DNA from: Laceyella sediminis
GTDB lineage: Bacteria > Bacillota > Bacilli > Thermoactinomycetales > Thermoactinomycetaceae
Direction: 5' to 3'
Length of the DNA: 64,000 bases
Assembly (NCBI RefSeq): GCF_003003125.1
Contig: NZ_PVTZ01000004.1
Location: 62,001 to 126,000 of the forward strand
Shown: in pieces, positions 36,113 to 45,672 of the stretch
Layout of the letters: each line of letters begins with the position of its first letter
Numbering within the stretch: the first letter of the stretch is position 1
Notes under the pieces: generated by a model
Told to the model about the DNA's origin: nothing
Database searches by the model: none
What the model saw: only the letters and a program-made list of their open reading frames with translations
Made by a program: the position numbers and the translations under genes

Positions 36113-37195
36113 ATGGAAAATCGCCTCAGATTGCGCGAATTGGGCATGAAGATCGGCAGATTTGACACTGGTGAATTAAACGGCTTGACCGACGTACCCG
36201 GGGTAAAAGTCGGCCACCACACCTTGTCATATGATTTGGAAGCGGGAAAAGCAGTAAGAACAGGAGTGACGGCGATCTTGCCGCATGGCGGCAATCTGTT
36301 TCAAGAAAAAGTGCTGGGAAGTGTGCACGTGATCAACGGCTTCGGAAAAACAGTTGGTTCCATCCAACTCCAAGAACTAGGTACCATCGAAAGTCCCATC
36401 ATGTTGACTAACACCTTGTCCGTTCCCGCCGTAGCCGAAGGAACCCTCCGCTACCTACTAGACCAAAACAGCGACATCGGTGAATCGACCGGAACCGTCA
36501 ATGTGCTAGTGGGTGAATGCAATGACGGGTACCTAAACGATATTCGAGGATTGCACGTCAGACCAGAGCACGCTTATCGAGCGATTCAATCAGCTACGGC
36601 AGGAGCAGTGGCGGAGGGTTGCGTGGGCGCCGGAACAGGCATGTCCTGTATGGGCTACAAAGGCGGGATCGGCACCAGCTCTAGGGTGGCCCCATTCGCT
36701 GAACATATCTATACGGTCGGTGCTTTGGTTGTCAGCAATTTCGGCGAAGAACGCGATCTGCTACTGCCTGGGCGTGGCCGGACGGCAGTGGCAGATCACA
36801 CACCCCCTCCCACCCAAACACCCCACGGGTCCATCATGATCGTCATCGCCACCGATGCGCCCGTCAATGAGCGGCAACTGTACCGCATGGCCAAAAGAGC
36901 CACCTTCGGCTTGGCACGCACCGGATCATTTTCCGCCCATGGAAGCGGAGACATTGTCATCGCTTTCTCTACCGCCCATCGCATCCCCCATTATCCAGAC
37001 CGGTTGACCCGGCCGTGTGCTTACCTTGTTGAGGATGGGGAAGCCATTTCCCGTTTGTTTGAAATGACCGTGGAAGCGGTGGAAGAAGCGATTTGGAATT
37101 CACTGTGTAAAGCGACCACCACGATCGGCAACCAAGGCAGAATAAAACGAGCGATCGAATACGACTTGTTCCTGTCCAACCTTGCCCAGCCGTAA
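36113..37195 (+). CDS. P1/DmpA-family N-terminal nucleophile peptidase
   Basis: A 360-residue member of the DmpA/BapA (S58) family, aminopeptidases or beta-aminopeptidases that self-cleave. The N-terminal GLTDVPGVKVGHHT and the region PIMLTNTLSVPAV are typical. The self-cleavage and nucleophile site is GSIMIVIATDAP (the Ser after HG). Residues ARTGSFSAHGSGDIVIAFST complete the active site. The ATG at 36113 is preferred to the one at 36038 because GGGGGAA lies just before it and the product then begins like family members. No signal peptide. Likely substrates are peptides with N-terminal or beta-amino acids. Confidence 0.85.
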   Translation: MENRLRLRELGMKIGRFDTGELNGLTDVPGVKVGHHTLSYDLEAGKAVRTGVTAILPHGGNLFQEKVLGSVHVINGFGKTVGSIQLQELGTIESPIMLTNTLSVPAVAEGTLRYLLDQNSDIGESTGTVNVLVGECNDGYLNDIRGLHVRPEHAYRAIQSATAGAVAEGCVGAGTGMSCMGYKGGIGTSSRVAPFAEHIYTVGALVVSNFGEERDLLLPGRGRTAVADHTPPPTQTPHGSIMIVIATDAPVNERQLYRMAKRATFGLARTGSFSAHGSGDIVIAFSTAHRIPHYPDRLTRPCAYLVEDGEAISRLFEMTVEAVEEAIWNSLCKATTTIGNQGRIKRAIEYDLFLSNLAQP

Positions 37196-37228
37196 CCATT
37201 TGGCACCACGGCATGGATCCCAAAAAAA

Positions 37229-37275
37229 GACGAGACGATTTCACCCCAGCTCACCTGGGGCAAAAACGTCTCGTC
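37229..37275. terminator. Bidirectional terminator
   Basis: GACGAGACG/CGTCTCGTC forms an outer stem and CCCCAG/CTGGGG an inner one. It separates the convergent peptidase and pyruvate carboxylase genes. Confidence 0.8.
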
Positions 37276-37298
37276 AATCGTTCCTATCGTTTGATCTC

Positions 37299-40200
37299 TC
37301 AACCCAATTCTAACAACAGATCTCCCGCTTCAATGGTTTGTCCATCCTTCACATGAATGGCTTTCACTTCACCGTCAAACGGAGCTTGCACCGTCGTCTC
37401 CATCTTCATCGCTTCCGTGACGATAAGATATTCCCCTTTTTTCACTTTATCTCCCGGCTCCACCAACACTTTCAACACTTTGCCAGGCATGGTCGCGCCG
37501 ATTTCCCCTGGCTCATCAGGATCCGCTTTGCGGTGGGCCTGGGCGTCTTCTTGCACTGACAAGTCACGCACTGTCACTTCCCGCGGTTGGCCGTTCAATT
37601 CGTAGTAGATGGTTCGCGTTCCATCGGAATTCAACGAACCTACATTGATCAGTTTCACAATCAAGGTTTTGCCCTGTTCAATGTCCACCTTGATTTCCTC
37701 ACCCAAACGCAGACCGTAGAAGAAGGTGGGCGTGTCCAAAACCGAGAGGTCGCCATATTCACTAACTTTCTTCTCCCGATCGAGGAATACTTTCGGATAC
37801 ATGATGTAGCTCAGCAGATCATATTCTGTGACCGGCCGTCCGATCTTTTCTTCAAGTTCCGTACGCACTTTGGCGAAGTCCACTGGTTCCAGTCGTTCCC
37901 CCGCGCGGCACGTGAAATGTTCCCGACCTTTCAAGATCAGCTTTTGCAATGTCTTTGGGAATCCCCCCGGCGGCTGTCCGAGATACCCTTGGAAAAATTG
38001 GACCACCGACTCTGGAAAGTCCAAACGCTCCCCTTTTTCATACACATCTTGTTCCGTCAAGTGGTTTTGCACCATGAACAAAGCCATATCTCCCACGACT
38101 TTGGAGGAAGGGGTCACCTTCACGATATCGCCGAACATCCGGTTGACCGTCGCATAGGTTTGTTTTACTTCCTCCCAGCGGTCGCCCAACCCGACGGCAA
38201 TCGCCTGCTGATGCAAATTGGAGTATTGCCCGCCAGGCATTTCATGCTCATACACCTCTGAGCTGGGCGCCTTGATCCCACTTTCAAAACCGGCATAGTA
38301 CGGGCGCACATCCTCCCAGTAATCGGACAGCTTCTGCAAGCTGGCCAGGTCCAATCCGGTTTCCCGCTCCTGCCCCGCAAGCGAAGCCACCAATCCGTTC
38401 AGACTGGGCTGGGAAGTAAGCCCCGCCATGGAGCTAAGTGCAGCGTCAACAATATCGACACCCGCTTCATACGCTTTGATCAAGGTGGCCATTTGGTTGC
38501 CACTCGTATCATGGGTATGCAGATGAATGGGCAGACCCACTTCTTCTTTCAATGCCGTAATCAATTTGTACGCCGCGAAAGGCTTCAGCAACCCGGCCAT
38601 GTCCTTGATGGCGATCATGTGGGCACCGGCTTTCTCCAGCTCCTTAGCCAAATTCACATAATACGTCAGCGAATATTTGTCGCGGTTCGGATCTAAGATA
38701 TCCCCTGTGTAACAGATCGTCGCCTCGGCGATTTTGCCAGCGTCACGCACAGCATCAATAGCCACCCGCATCCCTTCCAACCAGTTGAGGCTGTCAAAGA
38801 TACGGAACACATCGATCCCAGACTTGGCGGCTACTTTGACAAATTCTTGGATGACATTGTCGGGGTAATTCGTATAACCCACCGCGTTGGCTCCACGGAA
38901 CAGCATTTGGAACAGGATATTGGGAATCCGCTCACGCAATATGTGCAATCTTTCCCAAGGATCTTCATTTAGAAACCGCATGCTGGTGTCAAAGGTGGCC
39001 CCGCCCCACATTTCCAGCGAAAACAAATCTGCCCCCAACTTCCCGGTGGCTTCGGCGATAGCCAACAAATCATGGGTTCGCACGCGTGTGGCAAACAAAG
39101 ATTGATGAGCGTCTCGGAAAGTCGTATCCGTCACCAACAACCGTTTGCTGGACTTCACCCATTCCAGCAGCCCGTCCACGCCTTTTTCCTGCAAAATCTG
39201 CTTCGTGCCCGCGGGGTATGGCTGATCGACAGATGTCGCCGGAATGCGTGGTGCGGCAAAGGTTGGCTTTTTCCCGTGCGGCAACCCAGGATGACCATTG
39301 ACGATCGTCTGGCCGATATAAGTCAACAACTTGGTACCACGGTCTTTCCGTTTGGGAAACACGAACAATTCTGGTGTGTTATCAATAAAAGACGTATTGT
39401 ATTCGCCGCTTAAGAAGTTCGGATGCTGAACCACATTTTCCAAAAACGGAATATTCGTTTTCACACCCCGGATTCTAAACTCCTTCAGGGTTCTCAGCAT
39501 TTTCTTCGCCGCTTGCTCATAAGTCATCGCCCAAGAGGACACCTTCACCAACAACGAATCGTAATGCGGAGTGATTACCGCGCCAGGATAAGCGTTGCCC
39601 GAGTCCAATCGAATTCCGAATCCCCCGCCCGACCGATAGGCAAGCAACCGTCCTGCTTCCGGAAGAAAGTTTCTCGCCGGGTCTTCCGTTGTGACACGGC
39701 ATTGGATAGCAAAGCCGCGGGTGGTGATGGATTCTTGCCCCTGTATACCGATCTCGGGATCGCTCAAGGCATACCCTTCGGCAATCCGAATTTGCGATTG
39801 CACAATGTCGACACCTGTGATCATCTCAGTGATCGTATGCTCCACCTGCACGCGGGGATTCACTTCGATGAAATAAAAACGGTGATCGGGGGTGACTAGG
39901 AATTCAACCGTTCCTGCATTGTAGTAACCAGCCGTTCGCATGAGCCGCAAAGCCACTTCACAAATCTCGTTTCTTAGCTCTGGTGGCAGGGAAACACTGG
40001 GGGCGACTTCCACCACCTTTTGATGGCGACGTTGAATCGAGCAATCCCGCTCAAACAGATGAACGGCGTTTCCGTATCGGTCAGCCAGGATTTGCACTTC
40101 AACATGTTTAGGCTGCTCCAAGTATTTTTCAATGTAGACATCCATGTTGCCAAAAGCAGACTTCGCTTCAGACCGCGCTCGCGCAAAAGCTTCTTCCAGT

Positions 40201-40745
40201 TCTTCACCGGTGCGAACGACGCGCATACCGCGCCCGCCGCCACCCGCCGCGGCCTTCAGGATGATTGGAAATCCGTGCTGTTCCGCAAACTCGCGTGCTT
40301 CATCCAATGATTGAATGGGTTCGGGCGTACCCGGAATGACGGGGATGCCTGCTTGAATAGCCATCGCCCGGGCATCCACCTTATCCCCGAACATTTGGAT
40401 GTGTTCAGGCGACGGCCCGATAAACACAATGCCTTCCTCGGCACACCTCTTTGAAAAGTCAGCATTTTCGGCTAAAAATCCGTATCCAGGATGAATCGCA
40501 TCCACATGATGGCGTTTGGCCACTTCCAAGATCCCTTCAATATCGAGATAAGCCTCGATCGGCCCCTTGCCTTCCCCAATCAGGTAGGCCTCATCCGCTT
40601 TGAAACGGTGGAGCGACACTTTGTCCTGTTCAGTGTAGACAGCGACCGTGCGAATCCCCAACTCCGTACACGCGCGAAAAATGCGGATGGCTATCTCTCC
40701 CCGATTGGCCACCAACACTTTTTTGAAAGGTTTTACCACACTCAT
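37299..40745 (-). CDS. pyc: Pyruvate carboxylase
   Basis: A 1,148-residue biotin enzyme that makes oxaloacetate from pyruvate, bicarbonate and ATP. In order: the biotin carboxylase domain from KVLVANRGEIAIRIFRA (residue about 10) to 450 with the glycine-rich loop AAAGGGGRGMRVV, the carboxyltransferase barrel from about 530 (DTTFRDAHQSLFATR), the PYC/OADA domain, and the biotinyl domain with VTEAMKMETTV near the C-terminus (the Lys carries biotin). Length and order are those of single-chain bacillar PycA. AAAGGAGG precedes ATG 40745. Single-gene unit. Confidence 0.96.
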   Translation of the reverse strand: MSVVKPFKKVLVANRGEIAIRIFRACTELGIRTVAVYTEQDKVSLHRFKADEAYLIGEGKGPIEAYLDIEGILEVAKRHHVDAIHPGYGFLAENADFSKRCAEEGIVFIGPSPEHIQMFGDKVDARAMAIQAGIPVIPGTPEPIQSLDEAREFAEQHGFPIILKAAAGGGGRGMRVVRTGEELEEAFARARSEAKSAFGNMDVYIEKYLEQPKHVEVQILADRYGNAVHLFERDCSIQRRHQKVVEVAPSVSLPPELRNEICEVALRLMRTAGYYNAGTVEFLVTPDHRFYFIEVNPRVQVEHTITEMITGVDIVQSQIRIAEGYALSDPEIGIQGQESITTRGFAIQCRVTTEDPARNFLPEAGRLLAYRSGGGFGIRLDSGNAYPGAVITPHYDSLLVKVSSWAMTYEQAAKKMLRTLKEFRIRGVKTNIPFLENVVQHPNFLSGEYNTSFIDNTPELFVFPKRKDRGTKLLTYIGQTIVNGHPGLPHGKKPTFAAPRIPATSVDQPYPAGTKQILQEKGVDGLLEWVKSSKRLLVTDTTFRDAHQSLFATRVRTHDLLAIAEATGKLGADLFSLEMWGGATFDTSMRFLNEDPWERLHILRERIPNILFQMLFRGANAVGYTNYPDNVIQEFVKVAAKSGIDVFRIFDSLNWLEGMRVAIDAVRDAGKIAEATICYTGDILDPNRDKYSLTYYVNLAKELEKAGAHMIAIKDMAGLLKPFAAYKLITALKEEVGLPIHLHTHDTSGNQMATLIKAYEAGVDIVDAALSSMAGLTSQPSLNGLVASLAGQERETGLDLASLQKLSDYWEDVRPYYAGFESGIKAPSSEVYEHEMPGGQYSNLHQQAIAVGLGDRWEEVKQTYATVNRMFGDIVKVTPSSKVVGDMALFMVQNHLTEQDVYEKGERLDFPESVVQFFQGYLGQPPGGFPKTLQKLILKGREHFTCRAGERLEPVDFAKVRTELEEKIGRPVTEYDLLSYIMYPKVFLDREKKVSEYGDLSVLDTPTFFYGLRLGEEIKVDIEQGKTLIVKLINVGSLNSDGTRTIYYELNGQPREVTVRDLSVQEDAQAHRKADPDEPGEIGATMPGKVLKVLVEPGDKVKKGEYLIVTEAMKMETTVQAPFDGEVKAIHVKDGQTIEAGDLLLELG

Positions 40746-41114
40746 GAGCAAACGCCTCCTTTATAGGATGTGAAACACTTCTGGCAGGCATCGGAACTAA
40801 ACCGCTCCCCGACGCCCCCTTTCTTTTATCATACACTCAGCGGTGATCCGTTGGGCGGATCACTTCAAAAAACTTAAGGATGAAACACGCCTCCTATCGC
40901 CTGGACAAAGCGACCAGAAGAAAATTTATCAAGTTGAATCTAATAATTATTATTCATATTAACATTATTATATCTGTAAATGAATATTTATTCAGCGCAA
41001 CGATTGATTTGTTTTTCACATTTTCGCCATAATGATATAAGTATAAATTCAAAAAACATAGATGAAAGGTTATCTTTCATGGATTAATATAAAGTTTTGT
41101 CTGGAGGTGAAATT
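40746..41114. other. Divergent upstream region of pyc and the 256-residue membrane protein
   Basis: AT-rich from 40930 to 41100, with several TATAAT-like and AATAAT-like hexamers but no clearly spaced promoter that I would single out. No gene was seen. Confidence 0.4.
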
Positions 41115-41882
41115 GTGAGCCTATTACATATCCGCTATAAACAGCTAAGTGAAAAATACAATGAGCTGGACCCCGCCAAACAGCAACGCATCAAGGCGAA
41201 ATTGGTCAAGCAGCTGAAACGCCAAAAGCGGATGGGCAACCTGTGGAACCGATTTTTGACTCGCCTTCGCAAAGACGGATGGAAAATCGTCGCCGTCTTG
41301 CTCAGCATCGCCGCTTTGGTCTGCCTCGCCTATGTTGGAGTCAAAGTATGGATGAACACCAAAGGCTTGCAGGCCGAGGAAAACGCCGCTATCATCACCG
41401 GCATTGTGGCGCTTGTCACCGTGGCGATCACAGTCTACTCCAATCGCCGGTCCCATATGCAAGGGCAACGCTCTTTTGTGCACAGCCGTATCTATGACAA
41501 AAAGATGGAGGCCTACACAAAAATTGCCCAACTGCTACACAATCTCAACATGGCGTATTTCGCATATGATTTTTCAGGCGAAGCGAAATACGCGGAAAGA
41601 ATTCGCTCCCTGTTTGCACAAGTGATCGGGGAAGTGGTTCCCCAATACTTGCTGTTCATCTCCAACGACGTGTTGGATTATCTCAATGATATGGCGCATA
41701 CCATGCCCAACCGCGACGAAGAGACGGAAGAGGAAATCGATGAGAAATACGAGCAGTTCCTGCTATACTATTACGAACCGCTGATGGATGAGTTCCGAAA
41801 AGAACTTGGCACCGAATCGATCACAAAAGAGCTGCGGGAAATGGTGGAATTTCAATCATCGGAAACATTCCACCTCTTCTGA
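41115..41882 (+). CDS. Two-helix membrane protein, unknown
   Basis: A 255-residue protein starting at GTG 41115 (GGAGGTG 5 bases upstream). Residues 1-50 are basic and coiled-coil-like (AKQQRIKAKLVKQLKRQKRM). Two membrane helices follow, at about 56-77 and 91-111. The C-terminal cytoplasmic part is helical and acidic (DEETEEEIDEKYEQF). It is similar in layout to unknown bacterial membrane proteins with a DUF4760-like core, but I cannot name it. Single-gene unit facing the aminotransferase. Confidence 0.65.
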   Translation: MSLLHIRYKQLSEKYNELDPAKQQRIKAKLVKQLKRQKRMGNLWNRFLTRLRKDGWKIVAVLLSIAALVCLAYVGVKVWMNTKGLQAEENAAIITGIVALVTVAITVYSNRRSHMQGQRSFVHSRIYDKKMEAYTKIAQLLHNLNMAYFAYDFSGEAKYAERIRSLFAQVIGEVVPQYLLFISNDVLDYLNDMAHTMPNRDEETEEEIDEKYEQFLLYYYEPLMDEFRKELGTESITKELREMVEFQSSETFHLF

Positions 41883-41895
41883 TCGCAAGCGGTTT

Positions 41896-41921
41896 AAGCA
41901 AGGGAGCCGTCCCCCTTGCTT
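41896..41921. terminator. Hairpin between convergent genes
   Basis: AAGCAAGGG pairs with CCCTTGCTT; outer bases GCGG and CCGC extend it. No T tract. Confidence 0.6.
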
Positions 41922-41956
41922 GGCCGCAATCGATGTCATAAGCAGTGAGCGTCGCT

Positions 41957-43141
41957 TCAGCGCATCGGTTGCAACGCCTGTTTCTTCCGCTCCACAAATC
42001 GCGCCATCCGTCGAAAAGCTTCCCTTAACTCCTCAATCGATGTGGCATAAGAACAACGAATATGCCCCTTCCCCGTCTCCCCAAAAGCGCAACCGGGTAC
42101 GACGGCCACTTCTTCTTCGGTCAACAATGCCTCGGCAAATGCTTGTCCATCCATTCCCAAATCAGTGACGCGTGGAAAAACATAAAAGGCTCCGGCAGGC
42201 ACATTGCAAGGTAGGCCCATTTCCGCAAACGCGGACACCGCCAGCCGCCTTCGCTCGTCATATTGCCGTACCATCGCTTGGCATGGCCCCCCGCCGTTTT
42301 GCAACGCTTCGACAGCTGCAATCTGACTGATCGTCGGAGCGCACAAGGCTGTATATTGGTGGATCTTCAACATTTCTGACAACAGCGGTTCAGAAGCTGC
42401 CACGTATCCAACCCGCCAACCGGTCATCGCAAATGCTTTAGACAGGCCGCTAACCAAGATAACCCGGTCTTTGACGCAGGCAAAAGAAGCGATAGACACA
42501 TGTTCTTTCTCATAGGTTAATTCGGCATAGATCTCATCGGAAATCACAATGAGATCACGCTCTTCAATGAAACGAGCAATGGGCTCCCAATCTTCCCTAT
42601 CCATGATGGCGCCCGTCGGGTTATTGGGGTAGCAAAAAATCAAGGCTTTGGTCTGAGGTGTAATTACTCGCTCCAGATCTTCCACCGTCAGCTTAAATTC
42701 ATGCTCAAGCGATGTTGGCACTTGCACGGGCACCCCTCCGCACAGTCGCACAATCGGACCGTAAGGCACATAGCTCGGTTCGACAACCAGCACTTCATCC
42801 CCTGGATTGATTAGCATCCGCAACGCCAAGTCAATGCCTTCACTAGAGCCGTTGGTCACCAGTATCTCATCATGCCGATAATCCAAAGCAAACCGTTTGG
42901 ACAAATAAGAAGCAATTTCTGCAATCAACTCGGGCAATCCCCGGTTAGATGTATAATGGGTCATCCCCTGCTCCAACGCTTCAATCCCCGCTTTGTTTAT
43001 GGACGGCGGCGTACTGAAATCAGGCTCTCCCACCCCCAGCGAGATCACGGAGGAATTTTGGCTGGCGATGTCAAAAAAACGCCTGATGCCTGACGGCGGG
43101 ATTTGTTTTACGATACGCGATACCTTGTCGTGTATAGGCAT
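41957..43141 (-). CDS. Class I/II aminotransferase (PatA/AspC-like)
   Basis: A 394-residue PLP aminotransferase, fold type I. It shows ISLGVGEPDFSTP at the N-terminus, NNPTGAIM, and the PLP lysine in SGLSKAFAMTGWRVGY with the phosphate-binding Arg following. The C-terminal IRCSYATSIEELREAFRRM carries the substrate-carboxylate Arg. Members act on acetyl-diaminopimelate, aspartate or aromatic amino acids; the exact substrate is open. The ATG at 43141 has a weak GGTG upstream. Single gene with its own promoter region of about 290 bp shared with the MerR gene. Confidence 0.87.
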   Translation of the reverse strand: MPIHDKVSRIVKQIPPSGIRRFFDIASQNSSVISLGVGEPDFSTPPSINKAGIEALEQGMTHYTSNRGLPELIAEIASYLSKRFALDYRHDEILVTNGSSEGIDLALRMLINPGDEVLVVEPSYVPYGPIVRLCGGVPVQVPTSLEHEFKLTVEDLERVITPQTKALIFCYPNNPTGAIMDREDWEPIARFIEERDLIVISDEIYAELTYEKEHVSIASFACVKDRVILVSGLSKAFAMTGWRVGYVAASEPLLSEMLKIHQYTALCAPTISQIAAVEALQNGGGPCQAMVRQYDERRRLAVSAFAEMGLPCNVPAGAFYVFPRVTDLGMDGQAFAEALLTEEEVAVVPGCAFGETGKGHIRCSYATSIEELREAFRRMARFVERKKQALQPMR

Positions 43142-43382
43142 ATTTTTCACCAACTAATTCTACTCAAATATTCCTTTTTCATATACTTTAATCAATTTTC
43201 CCACAATATCTAATGTGCAGATAAAATGCGTTATTACTGCATTATACCAAAGAATTTTATATAAACGCCATAAAAAAGTGTCATTATACAATTTAAAACA
43301 TGCACTATGCATCAACTGAGTTTCTTCTCATCAGCCAAACAGCAGGCTACTGCCTCTTCTTAGCCCATTTTACGAATTCCTC

Positions 43383-43413
43383 TTGAACCTTACGTTACGT
43401 CATGTTGTACATT
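43383..43413 (+). promoter_or_regulatory. Candidate MerR-type promoter (19-bp spacer)
   Basis: TTGAAC (43383-43388) and TACATT (43408-43413) are 19 bases apart, the over-long spacing that MerR proteins correct by twisting DNA. The dyad inside the spacer is weak (TTACGTTACGT). It would drive the TipAS-type regulator gene itself. Confidence 0.45.
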
Positions 43414-43444
43414 CAAATCAGTCACTCGAAAGGAGCGTACCCAA

Positions 43445-44182
43445 GTGGCAAAACAAGTTTGGAAAGTGGGAGAGCTGGCCAAACAGACAGGCATCACCGT
43501 GCGCACGTTGCGGTACTATGATCAGTTAGGATTGTTGAAGCCCACTGAATACACCGAAACAGGACACCGTCTTTACACTTATCAAGATTTGCTCCGGTTG
43601 CAACAAATTTTATCGCTGCGGCAACTAGGCTTTTCATTGGAGGAAATCAAACAAATCCTTGAAAGTGGAAAGCTTATTCCACTAAAGCTGGTTCGTATGC
43701 ATCGAGAACGAGTGGAAGAACAAATTCGGAAGCAACAGGAGCTTTATCAACAACTGGCCAATTTGGAACGTGCCCTTACGAGTCGACAAGAGCTAAGTGT
43801 AGAACAACTTATCCAATTATTGGAGGCGATGAAGATGACGGAAAAGCACTTTAATGAGGAACAGATGGAATATCTGAAAAAAAGAAGAGAAATGTTTGGC
43901 GAAGAAACAATTCAGTCCGTTGAGAAGGAATGGCCAGAGTTGATTGCCAAAGTGCGGGCAGAGATGGACAAAGGAACTCCTCCGACTGACCCAACTGTTC
44001 TGGCGCTGGCAAAACGTTGGCATGAGTTAGTCCAAATGTTCACAGGTGGGAATAAAGAAATTTTCCAATCGCTTCAAAAACAATATCAAAATCCAGAGAT
44101 GGCCACTCAGACTTGCGGTGATCCAGAGTGCTTCCGATATATTGGCGAAGCGATAAACCACCTGGGATTAAAATGGTATTAA
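43445..44182 (+). CDS. MerR-family regulator with TipAS antibiotic-recognition domain
   Basis: A 245-residue regulator starting at GTG 43445 (AAAGGAGCG upstream). Residues 1-75 are a MerR DNA-binding domain: WKVGELAKQTGITVRTLRYYD and LRQLGFSLEEIKQIL. Residues 80-125 form the dimer coiled coil. Residues about 130-245 match the TipAS/Mta ligand domain (EQMEYLKKRREMFGEE, VEKEWPELIAKV, ALAKRWHELVQMFTGG). Such proteins activate their own gene and drug-efflux genes when bound by hydrophobic or peptide drugs. No efflux gene is adjacent. Confidence 0.85.
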   Translation: MAKQVWKVGELAKQTGITVRTLRYYDQLGLLKPTEYTETGHRLYTYQDLLRLQQILSLRQLGFSLEEIKQILESGKLIPLKLVRMHRERVEEQIRKQQELYQQLANLERALTSRQELSVEQLIQLLEAMKMTEKHFNEEQMEYLKKRREMFGEETIQSVEKEWPELIAKVRAEMDKGTPPTDPTVLALAKRWHELVQMFTGGNKEIFQSLQKQYQNPEMATQTCGDPECFRYIGEAINHLGLKWY

Positions 44183-44203
44183 AAAATTGATTATTGACAA
44201 TCG

Positions 44204-44235
44204 ACCTCCTCTGATTGATTCAGGGAGGTTTTTCT
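44204..44235 (+). terminator. Terminator of the MerR gene
   Basis: ACCTCC/GGAGGT with inner CTG/CAG, then TTTTTCTTT. Confidence 0.8.
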
Positions 44236-44290
44236 TTGGAAAGGTATTAACTCGACTCACCTTCATCATCCCATTTACTCTAAGTAAGCA

Positions 44291-44328
44291 AAAAGATCAC
44301 CCCCCGGCATGGCCGGAGGATGATCCCC
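44291..44328 (-). terminator. Terminator of the iron-type alcohol dehydrogenase gene
   Basis: GATCA...CCGGC/GCCGG...TGATC stem; on the minus strand it is followed by TTTTTGC. Confidence 0.8.
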
Positions 44329-44336
44329 TTGTGCGG

Positions 44337-45500
44337 TCAGAGGCTCATTTTCAAAATTTCCAACACGTCCGCTTTCCCCACTGGGTAGGTGAGACCGACA
44401 GTGCCGTCCCCAGCCGCTTTTTCAGCCATCAATTCCAATTGGCTGTCATCGATGTTATAATCCGCCAATCGGCTGGGAGCCCCGATGCTGTTCCAGTAAG
44501 ACCGCAGGCGGTTGATACCCTCCTCCGCGATCTCACGATCTGTTTTGCCCGTTGGGTCCACTTGGAAAACGCGGATCGCCAACTGTTTCATTTTGGGCAA
44601 TGCCTTATCTAAGTTATAACGGATCCAGTTGGGGAAAATAATGGCCAACCCGCCACCATGTGGGATGTCATAAACCGCCGACACCGCATGCTCAATTCCA
44701 TGCGTACCCCAGTCGCCGGGCATTCCTTGCGACAATACGCCATTTAAGGCCATGGTGCCGCAAAAGAGGATGGTTTCGCGTAGCTCGTAATTCTCCAAGT
44801 CCTCTACCAGCTTGCTTCCTTCTTCCATCACGGTGATTAACAGCGACTCAACCATGCGTTCATTATATGGAACGTTGGGTGCTAGGCTGAAATAATGCTC
44901 CAACGCGTGTGACATCATATCCACAATCCCATAGACCGTTTGGTCGCGCGGTACCGAAAATGTGTGGGTGGGGTCCAAGATAGAGAAACGCGGGAACACC
45001 AGCGGAGAACCCCAACCCAACTTTTCTTTCGTTTCCCAATTGGTGATCACCGATCCACTGTTCATTTCCGAACCAGTCGCCGCCAACGTGAGCACCGTTC
45101 CAAATGGCAACGCCGCCGACGGCACTGCTTGTTTGGTGATGATTTCCCAAACGTCCCCGTCATATTTCGCTCCAACGGCGATGGCCTTGGTGGCATCAAT
45201 GACACTTCCACCCCCGACTGCCAACAAGAAATCAATCTGTTCTTTTTTGCAGATTTCTACCCCTTTGTGCACCGTGGACAAGCGAGGATTTGGCTCGACA
45301 CCTGGTAGCTCAAACACTTCTGCATTGATTTCCTTCAAAAGGCTGATCGTCTTGTCATAAATGCCATTTCGCTTGATGCTACCTCCGCCGTAAACCAACA
45401 ACACCTTGGTTCCATATTGGGGCACCTGTTCTTTCAAGGCTGGGAGTGTATCTTTACCGAAAATCAACTTGGTCGGATTATGAAAAACGAAGTTTTGCAA
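44337..45500 (-). CDS. Iron-containing alcohol dehydrogenase (YugJ/BdhA-like)
   Basis: A 387-residue group III alcohol dehydrogenase, NAD(P)H-dependent, that interconverts alcohols such as butanol with their aldehydes. The nucleotide-binding [11 protein letters not shown] and [13 protein letters not shown] are present. Metal ligands are the Asp in [14 protein letters not shown] with its His, and the two His in [20 protein letters not shown]. Full length for YugJ/BdhA. It is read from a region with a recurrent palindrome about 85 bases upstream of the ATG. Single-gene unit. Confidence 0.88.
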   Translation of the reverse strand: MQNFVFHNPTKLIFGKDTLPALKEQVPQYGTKVLLVYGGGSIKRNGIYDKTISLLKEINAEVFELPGVEPNPRLSTVHKGVEICKKEQIDFLLAVGGGSVIDATKAIAVGAKYDGDVWEIITKQAVPSAALPFGTVLTLAATGSEMNSGSVITNWETKEKLGWGSPLVFPRFSILDPTHTFSVPRDQTVYGIVDMMSHALEHYFSLAPNVPYNERMVESLLITVMEEGSKLVEDLENYELRETILFCGTMALNGVLSQGMPGDWGTHGIEHAVSAVYDIPHGGGLAIIFPNWIRYNLDKALPKMKQLAIRVFQVDPTGKTDREIAEEGINRLRSYWNSIGAPSRLADYNIDDSQLELMAEKAAGDGTVGLTYPVGKADVLEILKMSL

Positions 45501-45583
45501 GGTCCTGCCACCTCTTTTAGTAGATAATTATGTACCTCTCATTTGTTATTATATCGAATGGTCAAGTTTTTATCGAGCACTTT

Positions 45584-45605
45584 GTTTGCATAGCAAACTT
45601 GTTTA
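45584..45605 (+). promoter_or_regulatory. Recurrent palindrome, copy 3
   Basis: GTTTGC-ATA-GCAAAC followed by TTGTTTA and later TAATCA. It shows the same layout as copies 1 and 2, with compensating changes in both half sites (T-A to C-G), which argues that the dyad matters. It is upstream of the alcohol dehydrogenase gene. Confidence 0.55.
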
Positions 45606-45672
45606 CTCTAATCACAATAATAAAAAGGGAGCAACCGCGTAAATCGCCCTATGTCCATAAATTGAAGAGGAT

